A stretch of DNA of 64,000 bases from JADJVL01 sp039812765 (GCA_039812765.1 JBDIBF010000003.1:26402-90401), one strand, 5' to 3'. Shown: positions 25,517 through 34,800, numbered from the stretch's first letter. The notes: generated by a model not told the origin, from the letters alone. Numbers and translations are program-made.

Positions 25517-25565
25517 AGCAGCCCTAGGGGTGGCCAGGGATGCATCGGCCACCCCTAGGGCTGCT
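25517..25565. terminator. long perfect hairpin between convergent genes
   Basis: A perfect 19-bp inverted repeat, AGCAGCCCTAGGGGTGGCC (25517-25535) and its complement (25547-25565), with an 11-nt loop. It lies in the 71 bp between the converging cardiolipin synthase and M2 peptidase genes. It lacks a T-tract on either side, but position and strength suggest a bidirectional terminator or mRNA 3' end stabiliser. Confidence 0.7.
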
Positions 25566-25570
25566 GGGCC

Positions 25571-27343
25571 CTACCAACCCTTCTGCCGGCCCTTGTTCTG
25601 CTCCTGGAGCCAGGCCAGCAGCGGCTTGAAGTAATCCGCCATCGCGCGGGTGCTGAGCTCCTCGCCGGTGGCTTCCTTCAGGACCTTCCGCCAGTCCTCG
25701 GTGGCGCCCTTGGCGAGCACGCCCTTCAGGAAGTCGCCCACGGCCTTGTTCCCGGCATAGTTCGCGTTGCGGGGGTCCTGGTGGAGGATCTTCCGGGCGA
25801 TGTGGTCGTGCATCTGGTACTTGAAGACCGTGGCAAGGCCGTAGCTGTAGTAGTAGGCGGGGTTGTCGTTGATGTGGGTCTTGGTGGCGGGGTCGCACCA
25901 GGCCTCGCTCCGGGGCGAGGGCGGCTCCACCCCCTGGAGGTCGCCCACGATCTTCCACCAGCGGGCGTTCATCTCCGCCTTGGGCATGCCCTTGGCATAG
26001 AAGTCGGCCTCCCACTCGGGCATGGTCCCGCAGGCCCAGAACATGAAGGGAATGGCCACCTCGAGGGCGTCGTTGAGGAGGACCTTCCGCTCGTCCAGCT
26101 TGGCGTCCTTGGGCAGGACGCCGGCCTGCTTGAGGTAGGGCACCTGGCGGGTGGCGAGGGCGATGAGCTCGCCCACGCCTTCGTGGAAGAAGGGGGCTGC
26201 GCCATCCCGGAGGAGGGGCGGGACGTTGGGGTTCGTATAGCTGATGAAGTAGTAGCCGTGGCCCAGTTCATGGTGGGTGGTTTCGAACCACTCGAAGTTC
26301 GGCTCGACGCTCATGAGGGAGCGGATGTCGTCCTGGAGGTCCATGTGCCAGCAGCTGGCGTGGGCGTTCTTCTTGCGGGGATCGCCCTTGGGGACCGGAT
26401 AGAGGTCGCTCTTCTCCCAGAAGGTCTTGGGGAGCCGGGGGAAGCCCAGGGAGACGTAGAAGTCCTCGGCGGTGCGCACCACCTGCTCCGGCTTCCAGTC
26501 CTTGAAGTAGGGGTCGAAGTCCACGCCTTCCACGAAGCCCGGCCAGTTCTGGCTCCAGCGGTTGTTGATCCAGTGGGCGGGGATGCGCTTCGGGACCGGC
26601 TGGCCATACTTCTTCGCCAGCTCGTACTTCACCCAGGTGTGCAGCTCGACGTAGAGGGGCATGAGGTCCCGGCGGATGTCCCGGCAGAGCTGGAGCATCT
26701 CCTCGGTGGTCATGCCGTACTTGGCGAGCTGGAGGGCGAAGTAGTCGGGGTAGCCCAGCTCCCGGGCCACGCCGTTGCGCAGGTCCCGCAGGTTGGCCAG
26801 GCCGTCCTTCAGGGGCACGCCGATCTCCTTGCTCGCCTCCCACCACTTCTTCCGCTCGGCCAGGTCCGTGCTCTTGCCCAGCAGGTTGTCGATGTCGTTG
26901 GCGATGACCGGCCGGCCGTCCACCTTGAACTGGAAACCGTTCATGATCGAGGCCTGCCGCGTCTCGGCCTCGATGCGGGCCGCGACCAGCTTCGGGTTGG
27001 TCATGGGGCCCTCGGCGGCGTTCATGAGCACCCGCTCGAGCTGGCGGACGGTGAGGTCGTTGAGGTCCTTGCGGTGGGCGAGCAGCTCCCGGGCCTCGGT
27101 GATGAGGGCGGGATTGCCGTTGAAGGCCGCCCGGGCCTTGCCCGCGGTCTCCATGCCCGCATCGTGGACCGGGGTCACGTCCGTGGACGCCTTCCACTGG
27201 GCCTCCTGCTCCACGGTGTAGAGGGCCTGGTAGCCCGCGTTGACGAGGTTCAGGAAGCGGTCGGCGCGCTCCTGGAGGCTGGTGGGCCCCTGGGCACAGA
27301 GCATCGCGGAGGCCAGGGGCAGGAGGATGGAAAGGCGGCGCAT
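25571..27343 (-). CDS. secreted peptidyl-dipeptidase, M2 (angiotensin-converting-enzyme-like) family
   Basis: 590 aa zinc metallopeptidase that removes dipeptides from peptide C-termini, probably in the periplasm. A signal peptide (MRRLSILLPLASAMLCAQG) is followed by an all-helical fold. The zinc site is TTHHELGHGYYF with the third ligand in FHEGVGELIAL; DNPAYYYSYGLATVFKYQ matches the ACE substrate-binding region. The length fits bacterial ACE homologues. It is the last gene of a minus-strand group behind a helical-repeat gene. Confidence 0.92.
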   Translation of the reverse strand: MRRLSILLPLASAMLCAQGPTSLQERADRFLNLVNAGYQALYTVEQEAQWKASTDVTPVHDAGMETAGKARAAFNGNPALITEARELLAHRKDLNDLTVRQLERVLMNAAEGPMTNPKLVAARIEAETRQASIMNGFQFKVDGRPVIANDIDNLLGKSTDLAERKKWWEASKEIGVPLKDGLANLRDLRNGVARELGYPDYFALQLAKYGMTTEEMLQLCRDIRRDLMPLYVELHTWVKYELAKKYGQPVPKRIPAHWINNRWSQNWPGFVEGVDFDPYFKDWKPEQVVRTAEDFYVSLGFPRLPKTFWEKSDLYPVPKGDPRKKNAHASCWHMDLQDDIRSLMSVEPNFEWFETTHHELGHGYYFISYTNPNVPPLLRDGAAPFFHEGVGELIALATRQVPYLKQAGVLPKDAKLDERKVLLNDALEVAIPFMFWACGTMPEWEADFYAKGMPKAEMNARWWKIVGDLQGVEPPSPRSEAWCDPATKTHINDNPAYYYSYGLATVFKYQMHDHIARKILHQDPRNANYAGNKAVGDFLKGVLAKGATEDWRKVLKEATGEELSTRAMADYFKPLLAWLQEQNKGRQKGW

Positions 27344-27376
27344 GGGACGCTCCGGGGAGGGGTGGTTCGGGGCGGC

Positions 27377-29161
27377 TCAGCCGCCCAGGTGGCGCAGGGT
27401 CGTCGGCAGGTGGGGGCTTCGCAGGAGCTGCTGCTGCTCGCTCTCGGAGAGGAGGCCCCAGATCCGGATGGCGGACTCCCGGGGCGTCTTCGGGTTGAGC
27501 AGCAGCTCCTGCATGATGGCCGGGTGGGCCATGAGGATCGGATGGGCGGCGATCTGCTCGAGGATGCCCCGGGGCGTCTGCTTGTTGCGGGCCAGGCGCA
27601 GGAGGATGCTCGGGTCGAGCTGGCGGTCGCCGATCATGGCGCCCAGGGTTGTCTCGTCCTGGAGGACCTCCGCCTGGAGGTGCCGGATGAGCTCGCCGCC
27701 GGTGTTGCGCAGCACGAGGATGCGCTCTTGCTGGCTCATGGCCTGGTACAGGGCCCGAAGGGTGTCGAGGGCCCTTCGCTTCAGTTCCAGGTGCGGCACG
27801 CGGGGGTCCCGCAGCAGGTCCAGCAGGGCGCGCGGCACCGTGAGGTTCGGCAGCAGGCGCAGGGCGGTGTATTCGGTGAGGTAGGGGTTGTGGAGCAGGG
27901 CCTCCTGCACCGCGGGCTCCTCGCCCCAGGTGTTGTGGGCAGCGAGGCGCTCCGCCCGGTGCTGGTCCAGGCTCGGGATGGCCGCCAGCAGCTCCCGGGG
28001 CGTGAGCCCGGGGTTCTCCAGCACCACCGTGAACACCTTGGGGTCGGGGTCCATGAGGGACGCGATGAGCTGCTCGGGGGCGGTGGCCTGGTTGGCGGTG
28101 AAGACACGTTCCTCCAGGCTCGCCCACTTCCCCTCCGGCTGGGCCGAGAGCCCAGAGGCCTGGCTGAGCCGGCGCCGCTGCAGGCGGTCATAGAACCACT
28201 TGATGACCCGCAGCAGGGAGGGTGAGGCCTTCTTGGCCCAGAAGGTGATGTACTGGTACTCGGTTTCGTCGAGCTGGGTGAAGAGGCTCACCGTGCGGCG
28301 GAGGCTGCGGTGGTCCTTGTCGCCCCGCTGGAGCTGGGCCAGCAGCTCGCCGCCCAGGTAGAGCTTGCGGGAGAGGCTGGCCGGGCAGACCGGGGACTCT
28401 CGCATGGCGGTCCGCAGGGCGTCCCGGAAGTACCACCGGGCTTCTCCGTAGACCTCCTCGAAGAATTCGGGATAGGGGGACTCCTGGAGGGCCAGCAACA
28501 GCAGGTCCTCGTTGATGAGCGGGTTCTTCAGGGCGGCGGCGCGGACCTCGGGGTCGTCCTCGCGGAGGAAGGCGCGAAGCTCCTCGGCCTGGTGGGTGGT
28601 GAGGGCACGGGCCAGCAGCTCCTCGCGCGGAAGGAGGGCCTGAGGCACCGGAGCCGCGGCGTCCGCCGGAGGCTCCGGCGGCTGGGTCAGGGTGTCCCAG
28701 TCGGGCTCCTCCAGGGGCAGGGGCGGGAACTCCGCGGTATGCCCCGTGCCGCCCACGTTCTTCGCCATGGCCTTGGCCTGGGCCTTCACGATGGGCTTCA
28801 GGTCCGGCCGGACCTGCGCGTAGACCGCCTTGATGGTCTCGCTGCGCTCTTCCTTCTCGGCGGCCGGGGCCCGGTCCAGTTCCCGCATCTGGTCGAAGAG
28901 GGAGACGGCGAGCTCCAGGTCCCTCCTGATGGCTTCCGGGGTGCGCTCGTTCTCGGCGAGGGCCTGAAGCACGGGACCGTGGGCCAGCCAGTGGGGCGTG
29001 CGGGCGATCAGGGTGAGCAGGCGGGGCGAGGAGAGGTTCCGAGCCAGCCCCTCGATGAGCATCAATTGGCTCTCGGTGGGCAGCTGCGGACGGATGAGGG
29101 CCAGGTTGCGGAAGTGGATCCGTTCCTGCTCAGAGAGCTCGATCAGGAACGGAGCGTCCAT
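27377..29161 (-). CDS. hypothetical helical-repeat protein
   Basis: 594 aa, with no signal peptide or membrane segment. The sequence is rich in Leu and short helices with phrases such as LREDDPEVRAAALKNPLINE, LMDPDPKVFTVVLENPGLTP and EEPAVQEALLHNPYLT, spaced like HEAT/leucine-rich variant repeats (about 230-260 and 390-590). This suggests a scaffold for protein interactions; I recognise no named family. The ATG at 29161 (MDAPFLIELSEQERIHF) lies 16 bp after the HisA-like gene; its ribosome binding site is weak. Confidence 0.7.
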   Translation of the reverse strand: MDAPFLIELSEQERIHFRNLALIRPQLPTESQLMLIEGLARNLSSPRLLTLIARTPHWLAHGPVLQALAENERTPEAIRRDLELAVSLFDQMRELDRAPAAEKEERSETIKAVYAQVRPDLKPIVKAQAKAMAKNVGGTGHTAEFPPLPLEEPDWDTLTQPPEPPADAAAPVPQALLPREELLARALTTHQAEELRAFLREDDPEVRAAALKNPLINEDLLLLALQESPYPEFFEEVYGEARWYFRDALRTAMRESPVCPASLSRKLYLGGELLAQLQRGDKDHRSLRRTVSLFTQLDETEYQYITFWAKKASPSLLRVIKWFYDRLQRRRLSQASGLSAQPEGKWASLEERVFTANQATAPEQLIASLMDPDPKVFTVVLENPGLTPRELLAAIPSLDQHRAERLAAHNTWGEEPAVQEALLHNPYLTEYTALRLLPNLTVPRALLDLLRDPRVPHLELKRRALDTLRALYQAMSQQERILVLRNTGGELIRHLQAEVLQDETTLGAMIGDRQLDPSILLRLARNKQTPRGILEQIAAHPILMAHPAIMQELLLNPKTPRESAIRIWGLLSESEQQQLLRSPHLPTTLRHLGG

Positions 29162-29177
29162 CGCGGCCAAGGGGCCC

Positions 29178-29924
29178 TCACGCGCAGGGGGAGGCGTGGC
29201 CCCCGAGGAAGGCTCGTTCGTGCTCGAAAAGGATGGCGTCCACGAGCACGCCCTGCAGCCCAGGGATGGCCTGGGCCCGTTCCACATGGGCGGGGGTGCG
29301 GATGCTCCCGCCCATGAGGACCGGGAGGCGGGTGGACTCGGCCAGCAGCCGGGCTGTGGGAAAGTCCGGGAGGGGCTCCTGGTCGGGGACCCCGGGCATC
29401 GTCTCGCCGGGCAGGTCCACGAAGAGGAGACGCCTGAACCCGAAGGCCTGCACCCTGCGCGCGAGGGCTTCGGCGCTCAGCCCGACGGGGGAGGTCCAGC
29501 CGGAGCTGTGCACCTCGCCGCCGCGGGCGTCGATGGCCGCCGTGAGGTGCTTCTGGAAGCGGGCCAGGAGCTGTTCCACCACGATGGGGGACTTGTGGAG
29601 GATGGTCCCGACCACGAGCCAGCTGGCGCCGTTGTCCACGAAGAACTGGGCCTGGTCCGAGGCGCGGATGCCTCCGGCGACCTGCACGCAGACCGGATGA
29701 TCGCGGTGCCGGCAGAGCTTCAGGATCTGGCCGATCAGGGGCCTGTTGTGCCCCGAGCCGTGGGCTGCGTCCACGTCCACCACGCCCAGGTGGGTGATGC
29801 CCTTCCCGAGCAAGCGCTGCACCAGGTCCAGGGCGGGTTCCCGGGCCGGACCGTCGTAGCCCTCCTCCCCAAGCGCAGGCACCGCGAAACCCTGGCGGAT
29901 GTTTAGGGTTGGGAAGACCTTCAC
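29178..29924 (-). CDS. HisA-like (beta/alpha)8 protein with Asn at the catalytic Asp8 position
   Basis: 248 aa related to HisA, the ProFAR isomerase of histidine synthesis. Matches include VVDVDAAHGSGHNRPLIGQI, the phosphate-binding QVAGGIRASDQ, IDARGGEVHSSGWT (Asp132 at the position of HisA Asp127) and the C-terminal LPVLMGGSIRTPAHVER. However the N-terminal strand, IPAID in active HisA, reads FPTLN: residue 8 is Asn, not the catalytic Asp. No other his gene is nearby; the neighbours are rnc and a helical-repeat protein. It is either a paralogue with another role or an inactive protein. GTG start at 29924. Confidence 0.8.
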   Translation of the reverse strand: MKVFPTLNIRQGFAVPALGEEGYDGPAREPALDLVQRLLGKGITHLGVVDVDAAHGSGHNRPLIGQILKLCRHRDHPVCVQVAGGIRASDQAQFFVDNGASWLVVGTILHKSPIVVEQLLARFQKHLTAAIDARGGEVHSSGWTSPVGLSAEALARRVQAFGFRRLLFVDLPGETMPGVPDQEPLPDFPTARLLAESTRLPVLMGGSIRTPAHVERAQAIPGLQGVLVDAILFEHERAFLGGHASPCA

Positions 29925-30006
29925 GCGGCTCCTTCGCAGCTCTCGGCGATTGGAATCTTAGCCTGAGTGGAAGGCTCCGTGACAAACGGAGGCGGCTTGC
30001 GGCACC

Positions 30007-30678
30007 TCAGGCTTCCGCCGGGCCGAGCCCTTCGAGGAGACGCCGGGCGGCCTCCGTCTCCGCGGCCTTCCGCGTCGGCCCCCGCCCAGTGGCCCTGCGG
30101 GGGCCGAGCTCCACGTCCACCGTGAAGGTGGGTGCGTGGTCAGGACCGTCCTGACGCGCGGGCTGGTAGCGTGGCGCGGGCAGGCCCTCGGCCGCGGCCC
30201 GCTCCTGGAGGGCGGTCTTGGCGTCGCTGCTGCGCCAGTCTTCCGGGCGCGCTTGGCGGATGGCCGCGCCGTAGCGGGCCTCGCAGACCTTTACCACCGC
30301 CGCGAAGCCGTCCGGCCCCGCGTCCAGGTGCAGGGCCGCCAGGAGGGCCTCCACGGCGTCCGCGAGCGCCTTGCTCCCGGGCGGGGCCTTGGGCGTGCGC
30401 GGTCCTGGAACGAGGGCGATCCCCAGGTCCGAGGCCCAGGCCGCAAGGGAGGCCGTGCTCACCAGGCGCCCCCGCAGCTTGGACATGTCGCCCTCGGTCC
30501 ATGCCCCCTTCTCCCGATGGATCAGGAGGGCCACCGCCGCGTTGAGCAGGGCGTCGCCGAGGAACTCCAGGCGCTGGTTGTGGGGGGCGAGGCCGCTGGA
30601 GGGTGGCGTGAGGGCCAGGGCACGCAGGCCCGCGTCCCGGAACCTATACCCGAGCTTCGCCTCCAGGCCAGACGTCAT
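30007..30678 (-). CDS. rnc: ribonuclease III
   Basis: Double-stranded RNA endonuclease for rRNA and mRNA processing; 223 aa. The RNase III signature NQRLEFLGDALLN supplies catalytic Glu and Asp, and ALADAVEALLAALHLDAG supplies the second Asp/Glu pair. The C-terminal double-stranded-RNA-binding domain spans about 150-220 (AKTALQERAAAEGLPAPRYQ to GRGPTRKAAETEAARRLLE). It lies 6 bp after the Ser/Thr kinase gene, in the same operon. Confidence 0.95.
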   Translation of the reverse strand: MTSGLEAKLGYRFRDAGLRALALTPPSSGLAPHNQRLEFLGDALLNAAVALLIHREKGAWTEGDMSKLRGRLVSTASLAAWASDLGIALVPGPRTPKAPPGSKALADAVEALLAALHLDAGPDGFAAVVKVCEARYGAAIRQARPEDWRSSDAKTALQERAAAEGLPAPRYQPARQDGPDHAPTFTVDVELGPRRATGRGPTRKAAETEAARRLLEGLGPAEA

Positions 30679-30684
30679 CCCGCC

Positions 30685-32406
30685 TCAGTCCTCGTTCAGG
30701 CCCCGCAGCCCGCCGGGAAGGCGCCGGTTCAGGCGCTCGTCCTGGATCACGCTGCGGAACCGGGCGTTGGACATCATGCGCTGGAAGCTGACGCCGTTCC
30801 GCCGCGCCATGTCGGCCACGGACTGGAACTCGGCGAAGCGCTCCTGGCGGTAGAGCACCACCAGCAGCCAGGCGTAGGCCCGTTCGTTCCCGGGGTTCGC
30901 CGCGATGGCCTTCCGCAGGAGTTCCACCGCCTTGCCGGGATCGCTGTCCGAGAGGGCCGTCGCGTCGCTCATCGTCTGGTTGCTGAGAGCCATGCGTTCT
31001 GGTGCGCTGAGCTTGCGCAGGTTCTCCTGGGCGAAGGGATCGTTGGATGCCACCGCCGGGCCCTCGGCCGGCCGGGAGACGGGTGCGGCAGGTTCCTGGG
31101 GCGTGGGCCTGGGGGAGGGCCGGGATTCGCTGGTACGGCCTTCGGCAACGCGGGCCTCGACGGGTTTCATCGACGGGCCGGCACCTGGGGTGACGGTCGG
31201 CGGGACGCCCGGGCTCGCGGACGCGGGCCCCTCGGAATTCGTGGCAGGGCCTTCGGGAGCGCCCGTCGCGGGGGAATCCGGGGCGGGCGAGGCGGGGGTG
31301 GCTGCGGTGGTTCCAAAGAAGGGGAGCCGATCCCGGAAGGCCCAGAGGGCTACCCCACCACCTCCGACCAGCAGCAGGGCGAGCGCGGCGAGGCCGAGGA
31401 AGAGCCCGAGGCCAGAGCTGGACTTCCGCGCGGGGGGGGGCGGCGCGGCGGCCGGGGGCTGGAAGGGCGCCGCGGTGGCGGCGGCCCCGAGGGCCGCGGC
31501 GGGGTTCCCGGACCTCGCGCCAGAGCCGATCCCCGCGGCGCCGGAGGGCAGGGCCGTGGTCGCAGGGGACGCTGCCTGTCCGGTCCAGGTGGGGTCCTTC
31601 GCGGAGCGCAGGGCCTTCGCGAGATCCTCGGCGGACTGGTAACGCTGGTCCGGGTCCTTGCAGAGGGCGCGGTCGAGCACCGTGCGAACCGAGGGGCTGA
31701 TGTCCACCAGCCCCGCGGTATCCAGGGGCTCCGGCGGTTCGTTGACGATCTTGTAGAGGATGGTGGGGGTGGTGTCTCCGCTGAAGGGCTTCCGGCCGGA
31801 GAGGGCCTCGTAGAGCATCACCCCGACGGCGAAGAGGTCGCTGCGGGGGTCGGGCTTGCCGGTCCGGATGTACTCCGGGGCCATGTAGCTCACCGTTCCC
31901 ATCACCATCCCCGTGGCGGTCATGTCGGAATTCCCCACACGCGCCACGCCGAAATCCATCACTTTCGCGTGGATCCGCTTCCCGTCCCGGGTCACCCGGA
32001 CGTTGGAGGGCTTGATGTCCCGGTGGACGATCCCGGCCGAATGGGCGTACTGGAGGCCTTCGCAGACCTGGGCCAGGATCTCCAGGGCCTCGCTCCGGGT
32101 CAGGCTCTGTTCCCTGAACAACTCCTCCAGGTCGTGGCCCTTGACCAGCTCCATGGCGATATACAGGACGCCTTGGTCCTCCCCGAATTCATAGATGGTC
32201 ACCAGGTTGGGGTGGTTCAGGACGCCGGCGGCCTTGGCTTCCCGGGCGAAACGCTCCTTGGCGTCGCCACCGGTCTGGGCGGTGGGAAGGATGGTCTTGA
32301 TGGCGACTTCGCGACCGATGGTGGGGTCGATGCCCAGGAGCACTTCCCCCATGGCGCCCTGCCCCAGCACCCGCTGGATTTGGAATTTTCCGAGCCGCGT
32401 GAACAT
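30685..32406 (-). CDS. transmembrane serine/threonine protein kinase
   Basis: 573 aa Hanks-type kinase. The kinase domain (about 8-265) has GQGAMGEV, the VAIK lysine, HRDIKPSNV, DFGVAR and a YMAPE activation-loop end. A Pro/Ala-rich linker leads to one membrane segment (LGLFLGLAALALLLVGGGGV), then another Pro/Ser-rich stretch and a small C-terminal helical domain resembling TPR (PGKAVELLRKAIAANPGNER). No PASTA domains. The ATG at 32406 has GGGAG upstream. It precedes rnc and is divergent from the DUF4388-like gene, a possible functional partner. Confidence 0.92.
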   Translation of the reverse strand: MFTRLGKFQIQRVLGQGAMGEVLLGIDPTIGREVAIKTILPTAQTGGDAKERFAREAKAAGVLNHPNLVTIYEFGEDQGVLYIAMELVKGHDLEELFREQSLTRSEALEILAQVCEGLQYAHSAGIVHRDIKPSNVRVTRDGKRIHAKVMDFGVARVGNSDMTATGMVMGTVSYMAPEYIRTGKPDPRSDLFAVGVMLYEALSGRKPFSGDTTPTILYKIVNEPPEPLDTAGLVDISPSVRTVLDRALCKDPDQRYQSAEDLAKALRSAKDPTWTGQAASPATTALPSGAAGIGSGARSGNPAAALGAAATAAPFQPPAAAPPPPARKSSSGLGLFLGLAALALLLVGGGGVALWAFRDRLPFFGTTAATPASPAPDSPATGAPEGPATNSEGPASASPGVPPTVTPGAGPSMKPVEARVAEGRTSESRPSPRPTPQEPAAPVSRPAEGPAVASNDPFAQENLRKLSAPERMALSNQTMSDATALSDSDPGKAVELLRKAIAANPGNERAYAWLLVVLYRQERFAEFQSVADMARRNGVSFQRMMSNARFRSVIQDERLNRRLPGGLRGLNED

Positions 32407-32543
32407 GGAATTCTCCCGCCGTTGAACCGGTTGATGCGGTTCCAAAGCATAGGCTGTTCCAGAACGGGGAGCCATGGGATTTCCCGGGCGAACCCCCCAG
32501 GCTCTTGGTAGATTCATTCCTCACCCGTCGGAGCCCCAACCGC

Positions 32544-34109
32544 GTGACCACCACCCAGCCGCCCGCATTCCTGCCGGCCCTCCTGGGAGCGCTCTACCAG
32601 CGCTCGGCCACCGGCGAGCTGGCGCTGGAGCAGAACGACGGGAACCGGCGCCTCTTCTGGAGCTACGGGAAGCTCGCGTTCCTGAAGAGCGAAGCCGCGG
32701 GCGAACAATTCGGGAACTATCTGCTCCGGCAGGGCGTGCTGGACCTTCCCAGCCTCAAGGAGCTCCTCGCGGATCCCTCGGACGAGCGGCTGGGCGAGAA
32801 GGTGGTGCACTGGGGCCTGCTCTCGGCCGATCAACGGAACGAGCACCTCGCCGAACTCTATGACCTGATCCTGCTCAACGCCCTCGAGCACCCGGTGGTG
32901 ACCTACACGTGGAAGGAGGGCGCCTCCGCGGTGGAGCTGGCCGGAGGGGTCCCCATGTCCTTGGACCACCGCCGGCTGGTCTGGCAGTCGTTGACCCGGC
33001 TGAACACCGCCGAGTCGATTCCCGCCTGGATCGGCGGCCAGCGGGGCTGGAGGTGGAAAGCTTCCGAAGGGCTCCTCACCGGGCTGGCGGACCTCCCCAT
33101 CGACCCCCAGCAGGCCTATGCCCTCTCCTTCTTCAGCGCCGAGCCGCTGGAGTTCAAGACGCTGCTCGGCGCCTCGAGCCTGGAACCCGTGACCGCTGCG
33201 CGGCTGGTGCTGGCCCTCTGGGCCATCGGTGGCCTCACGCTCGCGGAGGGCGAGCTCCCCAGTCCGCTGCCCCCGAGGCCGGAGCCGGCTGCCGACCCCG
33301 CGCCCCCGCCCCGTCAGACCACCACGGGGAAGGTCCCGAACCTCGTGGCGGAACCGCCACCACCGCCCCCCGCCGCCAAGCCGTCCACCCCAGCGGTGGA
33401 GAAGCCCCCGGCCCCGAAGGCCGTGCCGACGCCCATCGCAGAAGGCGCTCCCGCCGCCGAGGCCGACCTCCGGATCGAGATCGTCGAGGAAGAGGGCGAG
33501 TCCAATGGCGCCGCACCGGCCAAGGCCGCGGATGCCCCGGCGATCTCCCTGGACGCCCTCCTCGCTCCCCTGGAGGCTCCCAGGGCCGCGCAACCTGCCG
33601 CGGCCGCGACACGGACAGGCGAGTCCGACTCCGGGGCCGTCCCGATCCCGACCGGGACAACCGGGCCCGAGGACGTCGCCGCCCGCATCCGCAAGCACGT
33701 CCTCCTCGCCAGGAAGCTGCAGCTTCAGGAACGCATCGGGGACGCCGTCCAGGCGCTCGAGCAGGGGGTCCGCATCGATCCAGAGGCCCCGGAGGCCTAT
33801 GCCGCCTGGCTCCTCCTCGGACAGCTGCGTACGACGAACCCAGCCTGGTCCACGCGCGCGGTGGAGGCCCTGCAGCACGCCTCGAGGCTCAATCCCAAGG
33901 CCGCGGAGCCCTGGGCCGTCATGGGCGAGATCTACCACCGCAAGGGGTTCAAGGCGAACGCGCGGGGCTGCTTCAAGAAGGCCATCGAGCTGGATCCGTC
34001 GGTCCCTATCCCTCCGGACTTCTCCATGGAGGACAAGCCGGCGGAGGTCGAGGAGAAGCCGGGCTCCGGGGGCATGCTGGAACGGCTCAAGGGCCTGATC
34101 AAGCGCTGA
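32544..34109 (+). CDS. DUF4388/PATAN-like protein with C-terminal TPRs
   Basis: 521 aa, cytoplasmic. The N-terminal 100 residues (LPALLGALYQRSATGELALE, RRLFWSYGKLAFLKSEAAGE, LGNYLLRQG-like repeats) resemble the DUF4388 domain seen in deltaproteobacterial and acidobacterial signalling proteins. A long Pro/Ala-rich linker (about 235-370) leads to TPRs (about 385-495; GDAVQALEQGVRIDPEAPEA, NARGCFKKAIELDPSVPI). I chose the GTG at 32544, which has GGAG nine bases upstream, over a TTG 13 codons earlier. It is divergent from the Ser/Thr kinase by 137 bp. Function unknown. Confidence 0.7.
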   Translation: MTTTQPPAFLPALLGALYQRSATGELALEQNDGNRRLFWSYGKLAFLKSEAAGEQFGNYLLRQGVLDLPSLKELLADPSDERLGEKVVHWGLLSADQRNEHLAELYDLILLNALEHPVVTYTWKEGASAVELAGGVPMSLDHRRLVWQSLTRLNTAESIPAWIGGQRGWRWKASEGLLTGLADLPIDPQQAYALSFFSAEPLEFKTLLGASSLEPVTAARLVLALWAIGGLTLAEGELPSPLPPRPEPAADPAPPPRQTTTGKVPNLVAEPPPPPPAAKPSTPAVEKPPAPKAVPTPIAEGAPAAEADLRIEIVEEEGESNGAAPAKAADAPAISLDALLAPLEAPRAAQPAAAATRTGESDSGAVPIPTGTTGPEDVAARIRKHVLLARKLQLQERIGDAVQALEQGVRIDPEAPEAYAAWLLLGQLRTTNPAWSTRAVEALQHASRLNPKAAEPWAVMGEIYHRKGFKANARGCFKKAIELDPSVPIPPDFSMEDKPAEVEEKPGSGGMLERLKGLIKR

Positions 34110-34173
34110 GCCCGGCGTGTGGGATCCGGGGCTCTGGCCTCGCGGGACCGGTACGCCTCCGCCAGCCCAGGGG

Positions 34174-34800
34174 TCAGAGCGTCCCGTACATCCGGTCTCC
34201 CGCGTCTCCGAGTCCCGGAAGGATGTAGCCCCGGTCGTTGAGCTGGCGGTCCACGGCGCCGGCGACGATGCGGATGCCAGGGTGGATCTGCCGGAGGTGC
34301 GCGATCCCCTCGGGAGCCGCCAGCACGCAGGCCAGCGTGACGTCCGTGGAGCCCGCCTCCATCACCTGGCGCACGGCCTCGGCGGCGCTGCCTCCCGTGG
34401 CGAGCATGGGATCGAGGATGTAGGCCTGCCGCGTCTCCATGGCCGGAGGGAAGTTCCGGTAGTAGGCCTTCGGCAGCAGCGTCTGGTGGTCGCGCGAAAG
34501 GCCGAGGTGGCCCACCTTCGCCATCGGGACGAGGCGCAGGAAGGGGGGCAGCAGGCCGAGGCCGGCGCGCAGAACGGGCACCAGCACCGGGTCCGGGCCG
34601 CCCAGCTTCCAGCCATCGCAGGCCTCGAGGGGCGTATCGATGCGCGCGCTCTCCACCCTCAGGTTGGACATCGCCTCCATGGCGAGGAGCAGCCCGATCT
34701 CCTCGACGAGCGACCTGAAGAGCGCCGTCGAGGTGGATTTCGTGCGCAGCATCGAGAGCTTGTGCTGCAGGAGCGGATGGGTCAAAACCGTAGTGTTCAT
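34174..34800 (-). CDS. upp: uracil phosphoribosyltransferase
   Basis: Pyrimidine salvage enzyme converting uracil and PRPP to UMP; 208 aa, exactly the usual size from the ATG at 34800 (MNTTVLTHPLLQHKLSMLR), which has GGAG upstream. The PRPP loop is ILDPMLATGGSAAEAV, and the C-terminal uracil-binding region DRQLNDRGYILPGLGDAGDR is intact. It is monocistronic and convergent with the DUF4388-like gene. Confidence 0.96.
   Translation of the reverse strand: MNTTVLTHPLLQHKLSMLRTKSTSTALFRSLVEEIGLLLAMEAMSNLRVESARIDTPLEACDGWKLGGPDPVLVPVLRAGLGLLPPFLRLVPMAKVGHLGLSRDHQTLLPKAYYRNFPPAMETRQAYILDPMLATGGSAAEAVRQVMEAGSTDVTLACVLAAPEGIAHLRQIHPGIRIVAGAVDRQLNDRGYILPGLGDAGDRMYGTL

Noticed and set aside
29277..29296. 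CGTTCCACATGGGCGG as a fourth parS-like site
   Set aside because: The right half has too many mismatches and it falls in conserved HisA-like coding sequence.
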